A stretch of DNA of 64,000 bases from Rhodanobacteraceae bacterium (GCA_024233975.1 JACKOX010000007.1:1-64000); one strand, 5' to 3'. Counted from the first letter of the stretch, positions 1 to 8,819 are shown. Numbers and translations: made by a program. Notes: generated by a model not told the origin, from the sequence alone.

Positions 1-2850
1 CTGAGTTACGTGACTTCCCACGTGGACGGTGGGTTCGGCGGCAATCGCGTTGAGCGATTCCATCGTGGCACCGTACAGGCCGAGCTCGGCGAGGCTGTCG
101 CCGTGCTCGATGGCCAGCAGCACTTCCTCACGACCCAATTCGGGATCGTCCGGGTTGTGCTGTTCGCCGAGGTCATCCAGCAGACGGTTGCCGATCTTGA
201 GCTGTTGGTCCTTGGTCAGGCTAAACATGACGGGGTGGTGACCGTCGCGGTCCAGTGCGGCGTCAATCCACTGCGAGCGTACAAACAGGGCCTCACCCGG
301 CTCGATGTCCGGCTGGATCTCGGCATCCATGCAGACCCGGTGGATCTGCAGCATGCGGGAGTCAACCTCGCGCAGGGCAAGCTGCACATCGGCGGCCTGT
401 CCGGTTGCCACCAGCGCCTTGCCGTCGCTATCCGCAGCAACCCGCAGGCAGCGGATGATCAGCCGCCATGCGTACGCCAGCGTGGTGCCGTGGCTATCGA
501 CCACAGAGGCCTGCCGCTCATAACGTGCCACGAGATCGCTGAGCTCTTGGGCGCGCGTCCAGAGCTCGCCGCGACGCTCGACCTGATAGGCCTCACGACG
601 CAGCGCCGTGGCCTGTTGTTCGAGGCCGATCAGCACCTGCGAGGCATCAGACAGCTGCAGAGCTATCTCGTTGGCGCGGGCACAGAGCGCCGCCAGATAC
701 TGCGGGCCGGTGACCAGCCAACGGCAAGCCACGCAGTTGCGTGGGCCGCCGTGGACGGGGCTGTGAATGCCATGCGTCCCACCTTGCAGCTTGCCGCCGC
801 CGTTGTAGCACCCCGGCAGCTGGGCATTGACCTCGCTCGGCGAGGTGTTGCCACCGGCCAGACACCACCCGATCGGCACAGGCATCCAGCCCGCCGGGAC
901 CCGGTCGCCCGGTTCCTCGCCCAGTGCCGACCGAAACGAGGCTTGGTCCAGCATCACCAGCCGTTCGGCCAGGGTGCGGAATGACTCTTCGGCGAGGAAC
1001 CGGCGCACCGATTCCGGCGAGCCTTCCTGCATCCGCTTCTGCGCCTCGACCAGCAGCTCACTGACCCGGTACGGCGTGACCTTCTGGTAGTAAATCGTCA
1101 TGATCAGCCGGGCATGCCCGGCCACCAGCTTGCTCAGCACCGGGAGCGGCACCTCACCATCGAGTGCGAGGCAGGTCAGCAGGCTGACGCGCAGGGAGTG
1201 CAGCGGAAACAGGGTGGTGCTGAAGGAGTGCAGTTTGCAGCCTTCGGGACGGTCCTTGACGAACTGGATCGGTCGCCCGTCGGTATAGGCGGTGCCCTTG
1301 GCCCGCTCTTCGTCTTGGAGCGCCTTGAGGAGCAGATACCAGAGGTTGTCCATAGACGAATTGTGGATTGGCTTGGACCGACCCTCGCCTGTGGCCGCCG
1401 CATCGCGAAACAGGAAGCAGGTATCGGCATAGCGGGCCAGTGCGGCTGCGGATTTCACCGAACTCAGGTGCTTTTTCTCCAGCGTCGACCACGCGACCGG
1501 CGCGTCAATCGGGTTGTACTTCGCCTGCCAATTGCGCAGCTTCTCCAGCCAGTAGAGGAGGTCATCCTTCTGCCATGGGATGAGGTAGCCCTTGTCGTCG
1601 CCGTCCACATCGGCATCGGCAGTCTTGTTGGTGTTGACAAAAAGCCCCGTCGAGCGTGTCCGGAACTCCCGGTCCTCGATGCGCCGGAATACGCCGCGCT
1701 GGACGGGATGCCGCTCATCCCCCTCGGCCAACGGTCCGGTATTGAGTACCCAGTCCACCGGCCAGGGCTCGCCGGGCGCCGGGTGCCCTCGCTCCGGCCC
1801 GTCCCGCCCGGTGGTCTGGTAGCGCCAGGTGTCGGCCTCCCCCGAATCCAGCCAGCGCACCTGCGAGTTGCGCAGCGGCACGTGCAGCTTGGTCAGGAGT
1901 GCGACGCTGCGCGTCGGGGACCAGATCTCGGTGACGGTGAGGTTTCTCGCGGTCACCTTTCTGGTCACGGGGTCTACGCGCTGTCCAAGTTTCCGCGTCC
2001 GCCACACGCAGTCCATGTCATCGGGGTCAATCAGCGACGGGTCTACCTCGAACCAGTCACCCGTGGTGGCACTCCTGCCACTTTGGCTGTTGCCATCCTC
2101 ATCCACCTTGATGCCCAGCGCCTGCTGCGCCCAGGTCCAGTCACGGAAATGCGCGCCGGGGGCGAGGATCTCGCGCAGCCGCGTCAGGTAGGCATACGGC
2201 AACGCTGAGTGCACCGATTCGCTGTGATTGGAGCCGCGGCCATGCTTCATTCGGGGGACGGGGTTATGGTACTCAGGGCTCACTACCGGGCGACCGTAGT
2301 CGTCGGGCAGGCTGTAGTGGGTGACCAGCAGCCAGTCGATAAAGTCGCTGATGTAGTTGTTAGCACTGAGGGTCGAACGGGTCTTTTTCGCGTGGATCGC
2401 CGGAAACACCTCGGGCACGGCCGTGCGACGATCCACAAACCACGTGGGCGACGGCGGAAGCTTGAGCGCCAGGAGGTAGCGCAGGCAAAACAACCGCAGT
2501 GCCTGGAACCGATCAGCTAGCCCCGCATCCACCGTGTTCAGGTAGGTCGCGATGTAGCTGCGCCAATCCTCCCAGTCAGCCCCGTGGTCGCGGACCAGCC
2601 AGGCAAAGCTCAGGTCGGCACCGTCGGCCACCTTCGGGGCATCCGGCAGGCTGGGGTCGGCATCGCCGGTCACGGCAACCGTGAGCGGCGCCTTCGTTGG
2701 CGGCGTGCTGGATCGCGGAACGCTGGGATCAGGCGGCGTCAGCACTCTCGGAGCGCTCGGTGCGGCCGACGGCTCTTTGCGCTTGGGTGCCGCCTTGGCG
2801 GTGGCCTTGGTGGCTTTCGGCTTCTTGCCCTTGCTCTTGGTCGTGCTCAC
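1..2850 (-). CDS. gmtZ: GmtZ-like large integrase of a gamma-mobile-trio element (3' end outside window)
   Basis: An open frame of at least 950 codons starts at a GTG whose GTGA overlaps the stop of the upstream recombinase gene and runs off the left edge without a stop. The N-terminus is Lys/Ala/Pro-rich and disordered-looking (about residues 1-50). Around residues 550-590 there is a degenerate tyrosine-recombinase signature, HSLRVS followed by AGHARLIMTIYYQK, i.e. an HxxR box, a second His and a possible Tyr nucleophile. About residues 700-770 carry a Cys/His-rich patch ending in GGPRNCVACRWLVTGPQYL, suggesting a metal-binding knuckle; the rest is helical. The pairing and order match the GmtY/GmtZ proteins of gamma-mobile-trio islands as I remember them. 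Family membership is recognition from memory. The third partner, GmtX, and the cargo would lie left of the window. Confidence 0.72.
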   Translation of the reverse strand, partial: MSTTKSKGKKPKATKATAKAAPKRKEPSAAPSAPRVLTPPDPSVPRSSTPPTKAPLTVAVTGDADPSLPDAPKVADGADLSFAWLVRDHGADWEDWRSYIATYLNTVDAGLADRFQALRLFCLRYLLALKLPPSPTWFVDRRTAVPEVFPAIHAKKTRSTLSANNYISDFIDWLLVTHYSLPDDYGRPVVSPEYHNPVPRMKHGRGSNHSESVHSALPYAYLTRLREILAPGAHFRDWTWAQQALGIKVDEDGNSQSGRSATTGDWFEVDPSLIDPDDMDCVWRTRKLGQRVDPVTRKVTARNLTVTEIWSPTRSVALLTKLHVPLRNSQVRWLDSGEADTWRYQTTGRDGPERGHPAPGEPWPVDWVLNTGPLAEGDERHPVQRGVFRRIEDREFRTRSTGLFVNTNKTADADVDGDDKGYLIPWQKDDLLYWLEKLRNWQAKYNPIDAPVAWSTLEKKHLSSVKSAAALARYADTCFLFRDAAATGEGRSKPIHNSSMDNLWYLLLKALQDEERAKGTAYTDGRPIQFVKDRPEGCKLHSFSTTLFPLHSLRVSLLTCLALDGEVPLPVLSKLVAGHARLIMTIYYQKVTPYRVSELLVEAQKRMQEGSPESVRRFLAEESFRTLAERLVMLDQASFRSALGEEPGDRVPAGWMPVPIGWCLAGGNTSPSEVNAQLPGCYNGGGKLQGGTHGIHSPVHGGPRNCVACRWLVTGPQYLAALCARANEIALQLSDASQVLIGLEQQATALRREAYQVERRGELWTRAQELSDLVARYERQASVVDSHGTTLAYAWRLIIRCLRVAADSDGKALVATGQAADVQLALREVDSRMLQIHRVCMDAEIQPDIEPGEALFVRSQWIDAALDRDGHHPVMFSLTKDQQLKIGNRLLDDLGEQHNPDDPELGREEVLLAIEHGDSLAELGLYGATMESLNAIAAEPTVHVGSHVTQ

Positions 2851-4364
2851 TTGCGTCTCCGTGACTTGCGCTTGCGGTCAGATTTGGCACGGTCTTGCGC
2901 GAGTAAGAGTTGCGCGAGCTCCTCGCCGGCATTCGGCTTGGGCCGCTCGGGTTCAGGGGGCTCGGGCAGGCCGCGCATGCGGCGGTCTGCCTTCTGCAGC
3001 ATCCGGTTTGCTTCTTCCGCCGAGGGCCGGGTGTAGATCGCCTGCGATTCCAGCGAGGCGTGGTGGAGGATCTTCATGATCGCGGCCGCGGCCATGTCCG
3101 CCCCGACCATGTACTGCCCCATCGCATGGCGGTGCCCATGGGGCGTGGTGCCGTTGGCCTTGGCCGGCACCAACCCGATTCGCTCAACGGCTCGGCGGTG
3201 GGCCGCCACGAAGCTGGCGATGGTGTAGACCGAGCCAGGCTTGCCCTGGCCGCGCTGGCCCTTCTTGGTGGTGACGAATGCCCATGGATGATTCGGGGCC
3301 AGCAAGGCCCGCTCCCGCAGCCAGCGCTGCCACAACACCAGGAACAGCTGCCCGTAGGCCGGGCAGCGCCAGTGGACCGACACCGAGCGGGTCTTGGCAT
3401 TGTCGAGCGTCTGATTTTTCCAGCCCGCCCACTCCGAGGAGCCGTACAGCAGATGCCGAGGGCTCCGCGCGTATCGACGGCCTAGGTAGTCCTCGCGGTT
3501 CTTGGCAGGCTGACCATCGGCATCCCGCCAGTCGCGGGGCGCCATGCCCTCGCTCGGGTGGTAGATGTTGACCACGGCCTGACTTGCATCGGCCGGATTG
3601 ATCTGGACGTCATGGACCCAGAGGTGGAACGGCTCGCTGATGCGCAGGCCTGCGCCATGCATCAGCAGCGTGATCAGCACATCCCGGGCGTTCATGCGCT
3701 CGATGATGTTCTCGTGGCCCTTGTACCCGCGCCGGACCATGCCCTCGGTGATCAGCCGAGTGAAGTAGTCCTCGGGGAAGCTGGGTGGGCGGTCGTCGCT
3801 TCGTACCAGCGGAGAACGTCGCAGCGGTGTAACCCGGACGGTGGGGGGCGCATCTTCGGCTCGCGGCATGACGTGGCCTAGGAACGCTCGCGACCGGCGA
3901 TGCTCATAGGCCGCCATCGCCAGCACGCGCTCGTGCTGCTGCGGCTTCAGGTCGACGGGATTGACCGCCTGGGCAAGCCCTCTCCTGACCAGCCAGTCCG
4001 AGAAGTTCGCCACGGCGCCGATCAGCATGTTGGCGTTTCGGGTTCGCCTCGGCCGCCAGTACAAGCCGCTTGGATCGTGGCCATCGCCGCCAATGGTCCC
4101 GTGGTACGTCGCAGTCATGAAGCCCTGGAAGAGGCTTTCCGCATCGGCGAACGCGGAGCGGTTCGCCGACGTGTACAGCATGAGCAGCTCGACCGCTTGG
4201 GCCACCCTGTCCATCCATGAGTGGCTTCGCACGCGCAGGTATTGCCTGAAGTACTGGACCAGCGGAAGGAGCGGCCCTTCTGGTGTCAGCAGGATCGGCA
4301 TTCGCGAGACAGCGCCGGTGTTGTCCTGCACCAATTTTCCGAATACCCGGACGTACCCGCTCAC
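2847..4364 (-). CDS. gmtY: GmtY-like tyrosine recombinase
   Basis: A 505-residue site-specific tyrosine recombinase. Visible catalytic elements are the first Arg in HGAGLRISE (about residue 235), the HxxR box in PHGHRHAMG (about 412) and the terminal His/Tyr region HHASLESQAIYTRP (about 430-445), in which the last Tyr is the likely nucleophile. The C-terminus is a basic tail. The start is a GTG preceded by AAGGC. The N-terminal part (VFGKLVQDNTG, then a helical SAM-like region) resembles GmtY proteins of gamma-mobile-trio islands. It is translationally coupled to the next gene by a 4-nt overlap. It probably acts with GmtZ in excision and integration of an island extending to the left. It lies next to the mucD terminator, so the element boundary should fall within roughly 4365-4430. 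Confidence 0.78.
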   Translation of the reverse strand: MSGYVRVFGKLVQDNTGAVSRMPILLTPEGPLLPLVQYFRQYLRVRSHSWMDRVAQAVELLMLYTSANRSAFADAESLFQGFMTATYHGTIGGDGHDPSGLYWRPRRTRNANMLIGAVANFSDWLVRRGLAQAVNPVDLKPQQHERVLAMAAYEHRRSRAFLGHVMPRAEDAPPTVRVTPLRRSPLVRSDDRPPSFPEDYFTRLITEGMVRRGYKGHENIIERMNARDVLITLLMHGAGLRISEPFHLWVHDVQINPADASQAVVNIYHPSEGMAPRDWRDADGQPAKNREDYLGRRYARSPRHLLYGSSEWAGWKNQTLDNAKTRSVSVHWRCPAYGQLFLVLWQRWLRERALLAPNHPWAFVTTKKGQRGQGKPGSVYTIASFVAAHRRAVERIGLVPAKANGTTPHGHRHAMGQYMVGADMAAAAIMKILHHASLESQAIYTRPSAEEANRMLQKADRRMRGLPEPPEPERPKPNAGEELAQLLLAQDRAKSDRKRKSRRRK

Positions 4365-4429
4365 GCCTTGTCACCTATGCCAAGTGATGGATAAGCGTAT
4401 TAGAGAATAAACAGCAACAGAGCACAAGC
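4365..4429. other. Probable right boundary of the mobile island
   Basis: This AT-richer stretch lies between the start of the recombinase gene and the terminator of mucD. It must hold the recombinase promoter and probably the right attachment end. Only one end of the element is visible, so no direct repeat can be tested. No convincing -10/-35 pair was found; TTGCTG with TTATCC at 17-bp spacing on the minus strand is the best weak candidate. Confidence 0.35.
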
Positions 4430-4456
4430 GAAAAAGAACCCCGCAGAGCGGGGTCC
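4430..4456 (-). terminator. Rho-independent terminator of mucD
   Basis: On the minus strand a perfect 7-bp stem, ACCCCGC / GCGGGGT with a 3-nt loop, is followed by TCTTTTT. It lies about 95 bp past the mucD stop and should end the rpoE-mucD transcript. Confidence 0.8.
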
Positions 4457-4548
4457 TGAAGATCAACAAGGTCTTAGTGATGGATCTAGGAAAGTGGGTA
4501 GAAATAATTCCGGCCGTTCGGGTGTTGCCTGGGCGTCCGGAAACCGAC

Positions 4549-5976
4549 TCAGTCGTCGTTTTCCGGCGGGGTAATGGCAGTGAAGAAGCTGTTCTCGCCG
4601 CGACGCACCAGCAGCATCACCGGCTTGCCAGGCTTGGCCTTGGCGGCCTCGGCCTTGAAGGCGGCGACGGTGCCGACGCGGACCTTGCCGATCATGGTGA
4701 TCACGTCACCCGGCTGCAGGTTGGCGCGCTGCGCTGCGGTCGAATCCACTTCACTGACCAGCACGCCTTCGTCCTTGTCGAGACCCAGTTCTTCACGCTG
4801 GTCGGCGGTCAATGCCTCGACACCCAGACCAAGGATGGTATCTCCCTTCTCCGGCTTGCCGCCGTCACTTTTGCCGGCCAGCTCGTCGCCTTTCAGCTCA
4901 CCCAGCGTCAGGGTGACGTTGCGCGTCTCGCCATCACGGAAGACCTTGAGCTGCACCTTGCTGCCCGGCGGCGTGGCACCCACCATCGGAGGCAGGTCGC
5001 TGGAATGCGCAATCTCCTGGCCGTTGTACTCGAGGATGACGTCCTGCACCTTCAGGCCCGCTGATTCACCGGCGCTGCCTTCGACAACATTGGTGACCAA
5101 CGCACCACCCGGACGCTTGAGACCCAACGCTTCGGCCTGATCACGATCCACGTCCTGGATGTTGACGCCGATCTGGCCGCGGCTGACGTGACCCTTGGCC
5201 TTCAGCTGGTCGGCCGAATTCATCGCCACCTCGATCGGAATCGAGAACGACACGCCCATGTAGCCGCGCGTGTTGGAGAAGATCTGCGAATTGATACCGA
5301 CCACCTGACCATCGACGTTGAACAGCGGACCACCCGAGTTGCCAGGGTTGATGGCCACGTCGGTCTGGATGAACGGCACGTACTGCTGGTCGATCATCCG
5401 CGATGCGCGACCAACGGCACTGACGATGCCCGCCGTCACCGAATGATCGAAACCAAATGGCGAACCGATCGCGACCACCCACTGACCGGGCTTCAGGTTG
5501 CGTGAATCGCCCAGATCGACGGTTGGCAGACCGGTACTTTTCACCTTGAGCAGTGCCACGTCGGACAGCGCATCACTGCCGACGACTTCTGCATCGAGTT
5601 CACGCCGATCGGACAGTCGCACGACCACCTGGTCGGCACCGTCAACAACGTGATGATTGGTCAGGATGTAACCGTCAGCGGAAATGATGAAGCCCGAACC
5701 CAGTGAGGTGCGATCGCGAGCCTGCGGCTGCGGGTAACCGGGACCACCCGGCTGGCCAAAGAATCGACGGAAGATCTCGGGAACCTCCTGATCGTCCATC
5801 TGCTGGCCGCCGTCGCGCATGGCGGCTTCCGCCGTTCGCGTCGCTTCGATATTGACCACCGCCGGACTGACCTTTTCCACCAGATCGACGAAATCCGGCG
5901 GCTGTGCGGTGGCGGTGTTGATGCCCATAGCGGCCAGCAGTGGCAACACGGCCGCGAACTTAAGGAAACGGATCAT
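4549..5976 (-). CDS. mucD: Periplasmic Do-family serine endoprotease MucD/DegP
   Basis: A 475-residue periplasmic protease and chaperone that degrades misfolded envelope proteins and damps the sigma-E response. Residues 1-24 form a Sec signal peptide ending in ATA-Q. The trypsin-like domain carries the triad His109 (ILTNHHVV), Asp139 (SDVALLKV) and Ser214 (NPGNSGGP). Two PDZ domains follow, at about residues 265-355 and 375-465. The Met- and Gln-rich loop with FRRFFGQPGGPG between signal peptide and protease domain is typical of the DegP/MucD LA loop. It is the last gene of the rpoE-rseA-rseB-rseC-mucD cluster, separated from rseC by 83 bp, and ends at a strong terminator. The length is normal for MucD. 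Confidence 0.93.
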   Translation of the reverse strand: MIRFLKFAAVLPLLAAMGINTATAQPPDFVDLVEKVSPAVVNIEATRTAEAAMRDGGQQMDDQEVPEIFRRFFGQPGGPGYPQPQARDRTSLGSGFIISADGYILTNHHVVDGADQVVVRLSDRRELDAEVVGSDALSDVALLKVKSTGLPTVDLGDSRNLKPGQWVVAIGSPFGFDHSVTAGIVSAVGRASRMIDQQYVPFIQTDVAINPGNSGGPLFNVDGQVVGINSQIFSNTRGYMGVSFSIPIEVAMNSADQLKAKGHVSRGQIGVNIQDVDRDQAEALGLKRPGGALVTNVVEGSAGESAGLKVQDVILEYNGQEIAHSSDLPPMVGATPPGSKVQLKVFRDGETRNVTLTLGELKGDELAGKSDGGKPEKGDTILGLGVEALTADQREELGLDKDEGVLVSEVDSTAAQRANLQPGDVITMIGKVRVGTVAAFKAEAAKAKPGKPVMLLVRRGENSFFTAITPPENDD

Positions 5977-6059
5977 GGGATGCGTGACTCCTTATCACTC
6001 GGAATGAAACGAAGATGAGATGCCGGCGACAACGTCTATGCGGGCAGAGCCGATTGAGG

Positions 6060-6500
6060 TCAACCCGTTTCCACGCGTCGCGGCGCGGCACCGTCCAGCG
6101 GAACCGCGCGAATATCCGGCAAGCGATTTTTCGATCCGCGAATCGCGATCAAAGTTCCGGCAACCGCGCCAATCAATGTCAGCAGATCGGCCATGCTGTT
6201 CAGCCAATAGCCAGCCAACCAGCCAAGACCAGCGCCCAGGAGCATGCCCAGCGTGGCCATGCCGTAAACCTGCCACGCGGACTGCCGCAGCCAGCGATCC
6301 GACAGAAGCAGCTGTACCGGCTCGCCCGGTACCGGCTCGCGATCAAAACACTGGCGATCCAACGTCAGCTCATCGCCGGCCGGTGTGCGGAAAAGATCGC
6401 AGCGACCACCACAACCGCCGCAGTCGCTGCAGCGCTCCAGCGCGCGCAGGCGGACAACGTCACCGTCGACCGCATCGATCACTGCACGGCGTTCGGCCAT
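6060..6500 (-). CDS. rseC: RseC/MucC-family inner-membrane protein (SoxR-reducing type)
   Basis: A 146-residue member of the RseC family. The N-terminal half carries a Cys cluster, CSDCGGCGGRC (about residues 29-39), typical of this family and a candidate Fe-S or redox site. Two hydrophobic helices follow (about 85-105 and 110-130). I prefer the ATG at 6500 (MAERRAVIDAVDGD). A TTG six codons upstream lies directly after the rseB stop and would also be open. In E. coli, RseC is a minor modulator of sigma-E and of SoxR reduction; the exact role here is inferred from position after rseB and before mucD. Confidence 0.85.
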   Translation of the reverse strand: MAERRAVIDAVDGDVVRLRALERCSDCGGCGGRCDLFRTPAGDELTLDRQCFDREPVPGEPVQLLLSDRWLRQSAWQVYGMATLGMLLGAGLGWLAGYWLNSMADLLTLIGAVAGTLIAIRGSKNRLPDIRAVPLDGAAPRRVETG

Positions 6501-6518
6501 CGAAGTCGTTCGTCGCAA

Positions 6519-7469
6519 TCAGCCTTCGCGCGGCGAAATGCCCTGCGCGAAGCGCTGCACGGTCAGTTCGGGAACATCGCCGATCACGTAGACACGATGC
6601 TTGTCGACTTGCCGGGAGAAAACGCTGAGCGCGCCTTCGCGGATATTGATCGGCGGACTGGCGCTGCCGGCGGGTGACGGCGAAATGTAGACCGACACGC
6701 TGGCAAGGCCATCCGAGAACACCAGATGTTCTTCGTTCGGCTGCGCAGCATCGCGCTCGGCCATGGTCTGCTTGAAGCCGGGCGGCAAATCGGCAATGTC
6801 CCATCGCGACTCGCTGGGCGACATCGTGGAAATCGGCTGCGTGTCCACCTGCTTGGGCTGTGTCTCGACGGTGGCCTTCAACTGCTCATCGCCGGGCACG
6901 GTGCCGATATCGATGTCAGTGAACATCATCAGCTCGACCGGAATGCCATCGACGCCATGGCGAACCGATTTCAGCAGCAGGCCGCTTCCGGTATCGAGCC
7001 ATAGACGATAGGAATAGCGAAAGGCATCGCCCGCGCGCACGTCGACCACCTGGGTGGCGCGACCAGCCACGCGATCCTCACCGACGGCAACCACCTGATA
7101 GTGCGGCAAGGCGCGCTGCAGTTGCTCGGCATCGAAGGGCGTGGCCGCTCCGCCGCGCACGTAGGCACGCGGCAGGCCACCATTGCCGGTGAACAGCACG
7201 GTATTGCCATGCCGAACCATCTCGCGCGGTTCGCCATTCATCGACATCAGGCGTTCGCTTTCACCCTGCTCGTTGGCACGATGGAAGACACGCAGCGTTT
7301 CCATCTGCCCGCGGGCGCCATAGACCAGCGTACCGATGTAGTTCTGCTGGCGCGCCGCCGTGTCCATGCGCTGCAGCCACTCCTCTGCCGTCGCGGCGGA
7401 AGCGGCGACAGTGATCAGGGAGAGCGTCAGCCCAAGCAACCAGCGGGAAGACCGCAGGTGTTTCGGCAT
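6519..7469 (-). CDS. rseB: Sigma-E regulatory protein RseB/MucB
   Basis: A 316-residue periplasmic protein. Residues 1-28 are a Sec signal peptide (hydrophobic core LLGLTLSLITVAASA). The mature part has the two RseB regions: an N-terminal lipoprotein-carrier-like fold (about 30-205) and a smaller C-terminal MucB domain (about 220-316). RseB binds the periplasmic part of RseA and shields it from DegS until lipopolysaccharide or stress signals release it. The start codon overlaps the rseA stop as TGATG, indicating coupling. The length is usual for the family. Confidence 0.92.
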   Translation of the reverse strand: MPKHLRSSRWLLGLTLSLITVAASAATAEEWLQRMDTAARQQNYIGTLVYGARGQMETLRVFHRANEQGESERLMSMNGEPREMVRHGNTVLFTGNGGLPRAYVRGGAATPFDAEQLQRALPHYQVVAVGEDRVAGRATQVVDVRAGDAFRYSYRLWLDTGSGLLLKSVRHGVDGIPVELMMFTDIDIGTVPGDEQLKATVETQPKQVDTQPISTMSPSESRWDIADLPPGFKQTMAERDAAQPNEEHLVFSDGLASVSVYISPSPAGSASPPINIREGALSVFSRQVDKHRVYVIGDVPELTVQRFAQGISPREG

Positions 7470-8113
7470 CAGCGCGATTCCGAAGCCGGCTGTGACGAAT
7501 TGGCGACCACGCGGACGTAGTCCAGCGGCGCGCCCTGCCCGCTGGCCTGCAGCGCAAGGTTATGACGGACGAGGTAGGACTCGATGCGCGGGTCGGCGAA
7601 ACGCGCCGGACCCAGCGTGCGGCCCTGGGTGACCGACACCGTCTGTGCCGGCAGGCTGCCGAAATCGGGGCGCAGGTCGGATTCGCGGATCGGCGACTCG
7701 ACCACCGCACCCGCGCTCACCGGTGCCGGCGCGGTGCTGGCAACCGTGGCGACCGGCGTGCCGGCGTTGTTCGGAGACTGGGAATCCAGGCCCGCCGGAC
7801 GCGTGGCCATCAGCGCGACCAGCGCCACCGATGCAGCCACCGCGGCACCACCGCCCCAGCGCAGAAACGTGCCGCCACGACGCGGCGCTGCTTCGTCCAG
7901 AAGCTGCTGGCGGACACGATCCGCGAAGCCCTGGGGCATCAGCTGGAATTCGCTGCGACGCACGCAGGCGCCGATCAGCTGGTAGCGCGACCAGTCACCG
8001 ACGAGCGATGCGTCGGTTTCGCATCGGCGCAGCAGGAAGCGCGCGCTGTTGCGATCAAGCTCGCCGTCGGCCAGCGCGGAAAGCTGTTCTTTGATGTCGT
8101 GGTTCTGTGTCAT
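7469..8113 (-). CDS. rseA: Anti-sigma-E factor RseA/MucA
   Basis: A 214-residue single-pass inner-membrane anti-sigma factor. The N-terminal cytoplasmic domain (about 1-85; ALADGELDRNSARFLLRR is the usual motif) binds RpoE. One transmembrane helix (about 104-122, GGAAVAASVALVALMA) is followed by a low-complexity Ala/Pro/Thr periplasmic tail that would bind RseB and be cut by DegS. Its start overlaps the rpoE stop by 4 nt. The periplasmic region is only weakly conserved in this family, so the DegS site cannot be placed by eye. Confidence 0.9.
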   Translation of the reverse strand: MTQNHDIKEQLSALADGELDRNSARFLLRRCETDASLVGDWSRYQLIGACVRRSEFQLMPQGFADRVRQQLLDEAAPRRGGTFLRWGGGAAVAASVALVALMATRPAGLDSQSPNNAGTPVATVASTAPAPVSAGAVVESPIRESDLRPDFGSLPAQTVSVTQGRTLGPARFADPRIESYLVRHNLALQASGQGAPLDYVRVVANSSQPASESR

Positions 8114-8703
8114 GGTCTGGCTCGCTCGGTTTCCAGCAGCGGACGGATTTTCTGGTCAATGGCATCACGGGCACGGAAGATTCGCGAACGCACGGTACCG
8201 ATGGGGCAATCCATGGCTTCGGCGATCTCCTCGTAACTCAAACCGTCGACCTCGCGCAGCGTGATGGCGGTTCGCAGTTCGTCGGGCAGCTCTTCGACAG
8301 TGGCCGTGACGGTTCGTTCAATTTCCTGTCGAAGCAGTTCGTGCTCGGGCGTATCGGTGTCGCGGAGGCGTGTTCCGCCGTCGTATTGCACGGCGTCGGC
8401 GGCGTCGATGTCGCCCTGCGGCGGACGGCGACCCAGCGCCACCAGATAGTTCTTGGCGGTGTTGATCGCGATCTTGTACAGCCAGGTGTAGAACTGGCTG
8501 TCGCCGCGGAAGTTGCCCAACGCCCGATAGGCACGGATGAACGTCTCCTGCGCCACGTCCTGGCATTCGCTCCAGTCGTGGATGTAGCGCGAGATCACAC
8601 TGGCGATCTTGTGCTGGTATTTGGTGACCAACAGGTCGAAAGCGCGCTTGTCGCCCTTCTGCACGCGTTCGACCAGCGTCTGGTCCAGATCGTTCTCGCC
8701 CAT
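8110..8703 (-). CDS. rpoE: Envelope-stress sigma factor RpoE (sigma-24)
   Basis: A 197-residue ECF sigma factor. The region 2 motif DLLVTKYQHKIASVISRYI with SECQDVAQETFIRAYRAL and WLYKIAINTAKNYL is classic RpoE/AlgU. Region 4 reads DELRTAITLREVDGLSYEE followed by MDCPIGTVRSRIFRAR. It directs transcription of envelope-stress genes and of its own operon. It is first in the operon with its antagonist RseA overlapping its end. A sigma-E-type promoter lies about 80-115 bp upstream. It is nearly identical in length and motifs to Pseudomonas AlgU. Confidence 0.97.
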   Translation of the reverse strand: MGENDLDQTLVERVQKGDKRAFDLLVTKYQHKIASVISRYIHDWSECQDVAQETFIRAYRALGNFRGDSQFYTWLYKIAINTAKNYLVALGRRPPQGDIDAADAVQYDGGTRLRDTDTPEHELLRQEIERTVTATVEELPDELRTAITLREVDGLSYEEIAEAMDCPIGTVRSRIFRARDAIDQKIRPLLETERARP

Positions 8704-8789
8704 CCGGGGCTCTTGCCTCGTGTTTGGTTTGGTGCCCGGTACATCTCTTCAAGATCCCGGGACATGCGAACGACCCGGTCAGGTCGCGC

Positions 8790-8819
8790 TTTATGACTGC
8801 CAGCCAAACGGAAAGTTCC
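8790..8819 (-). promoter_or_regulatory. Sigma-E-type autoregulatory promoter of rpoE
   Basis: On the minus strand GGAACTT (8819-8813) is followed after 16 nt by TCATAAA (8796-8790). This fits the sigma-E consensus (GGAACTT, about 16 nt, TCnnA). It would give a start near 8783 and a leader of about 80 nt before rpoE, implying positive autoregulation. Confidence 0.72.

Noticed and set aside
10..2208. Long plus-strand open frames (10-984 and 1114-2208)
   Set aside because: They run antisense to the continuous minus-strand integrase frame and show no recognisable domain; GC-rich third positions create such shadows.
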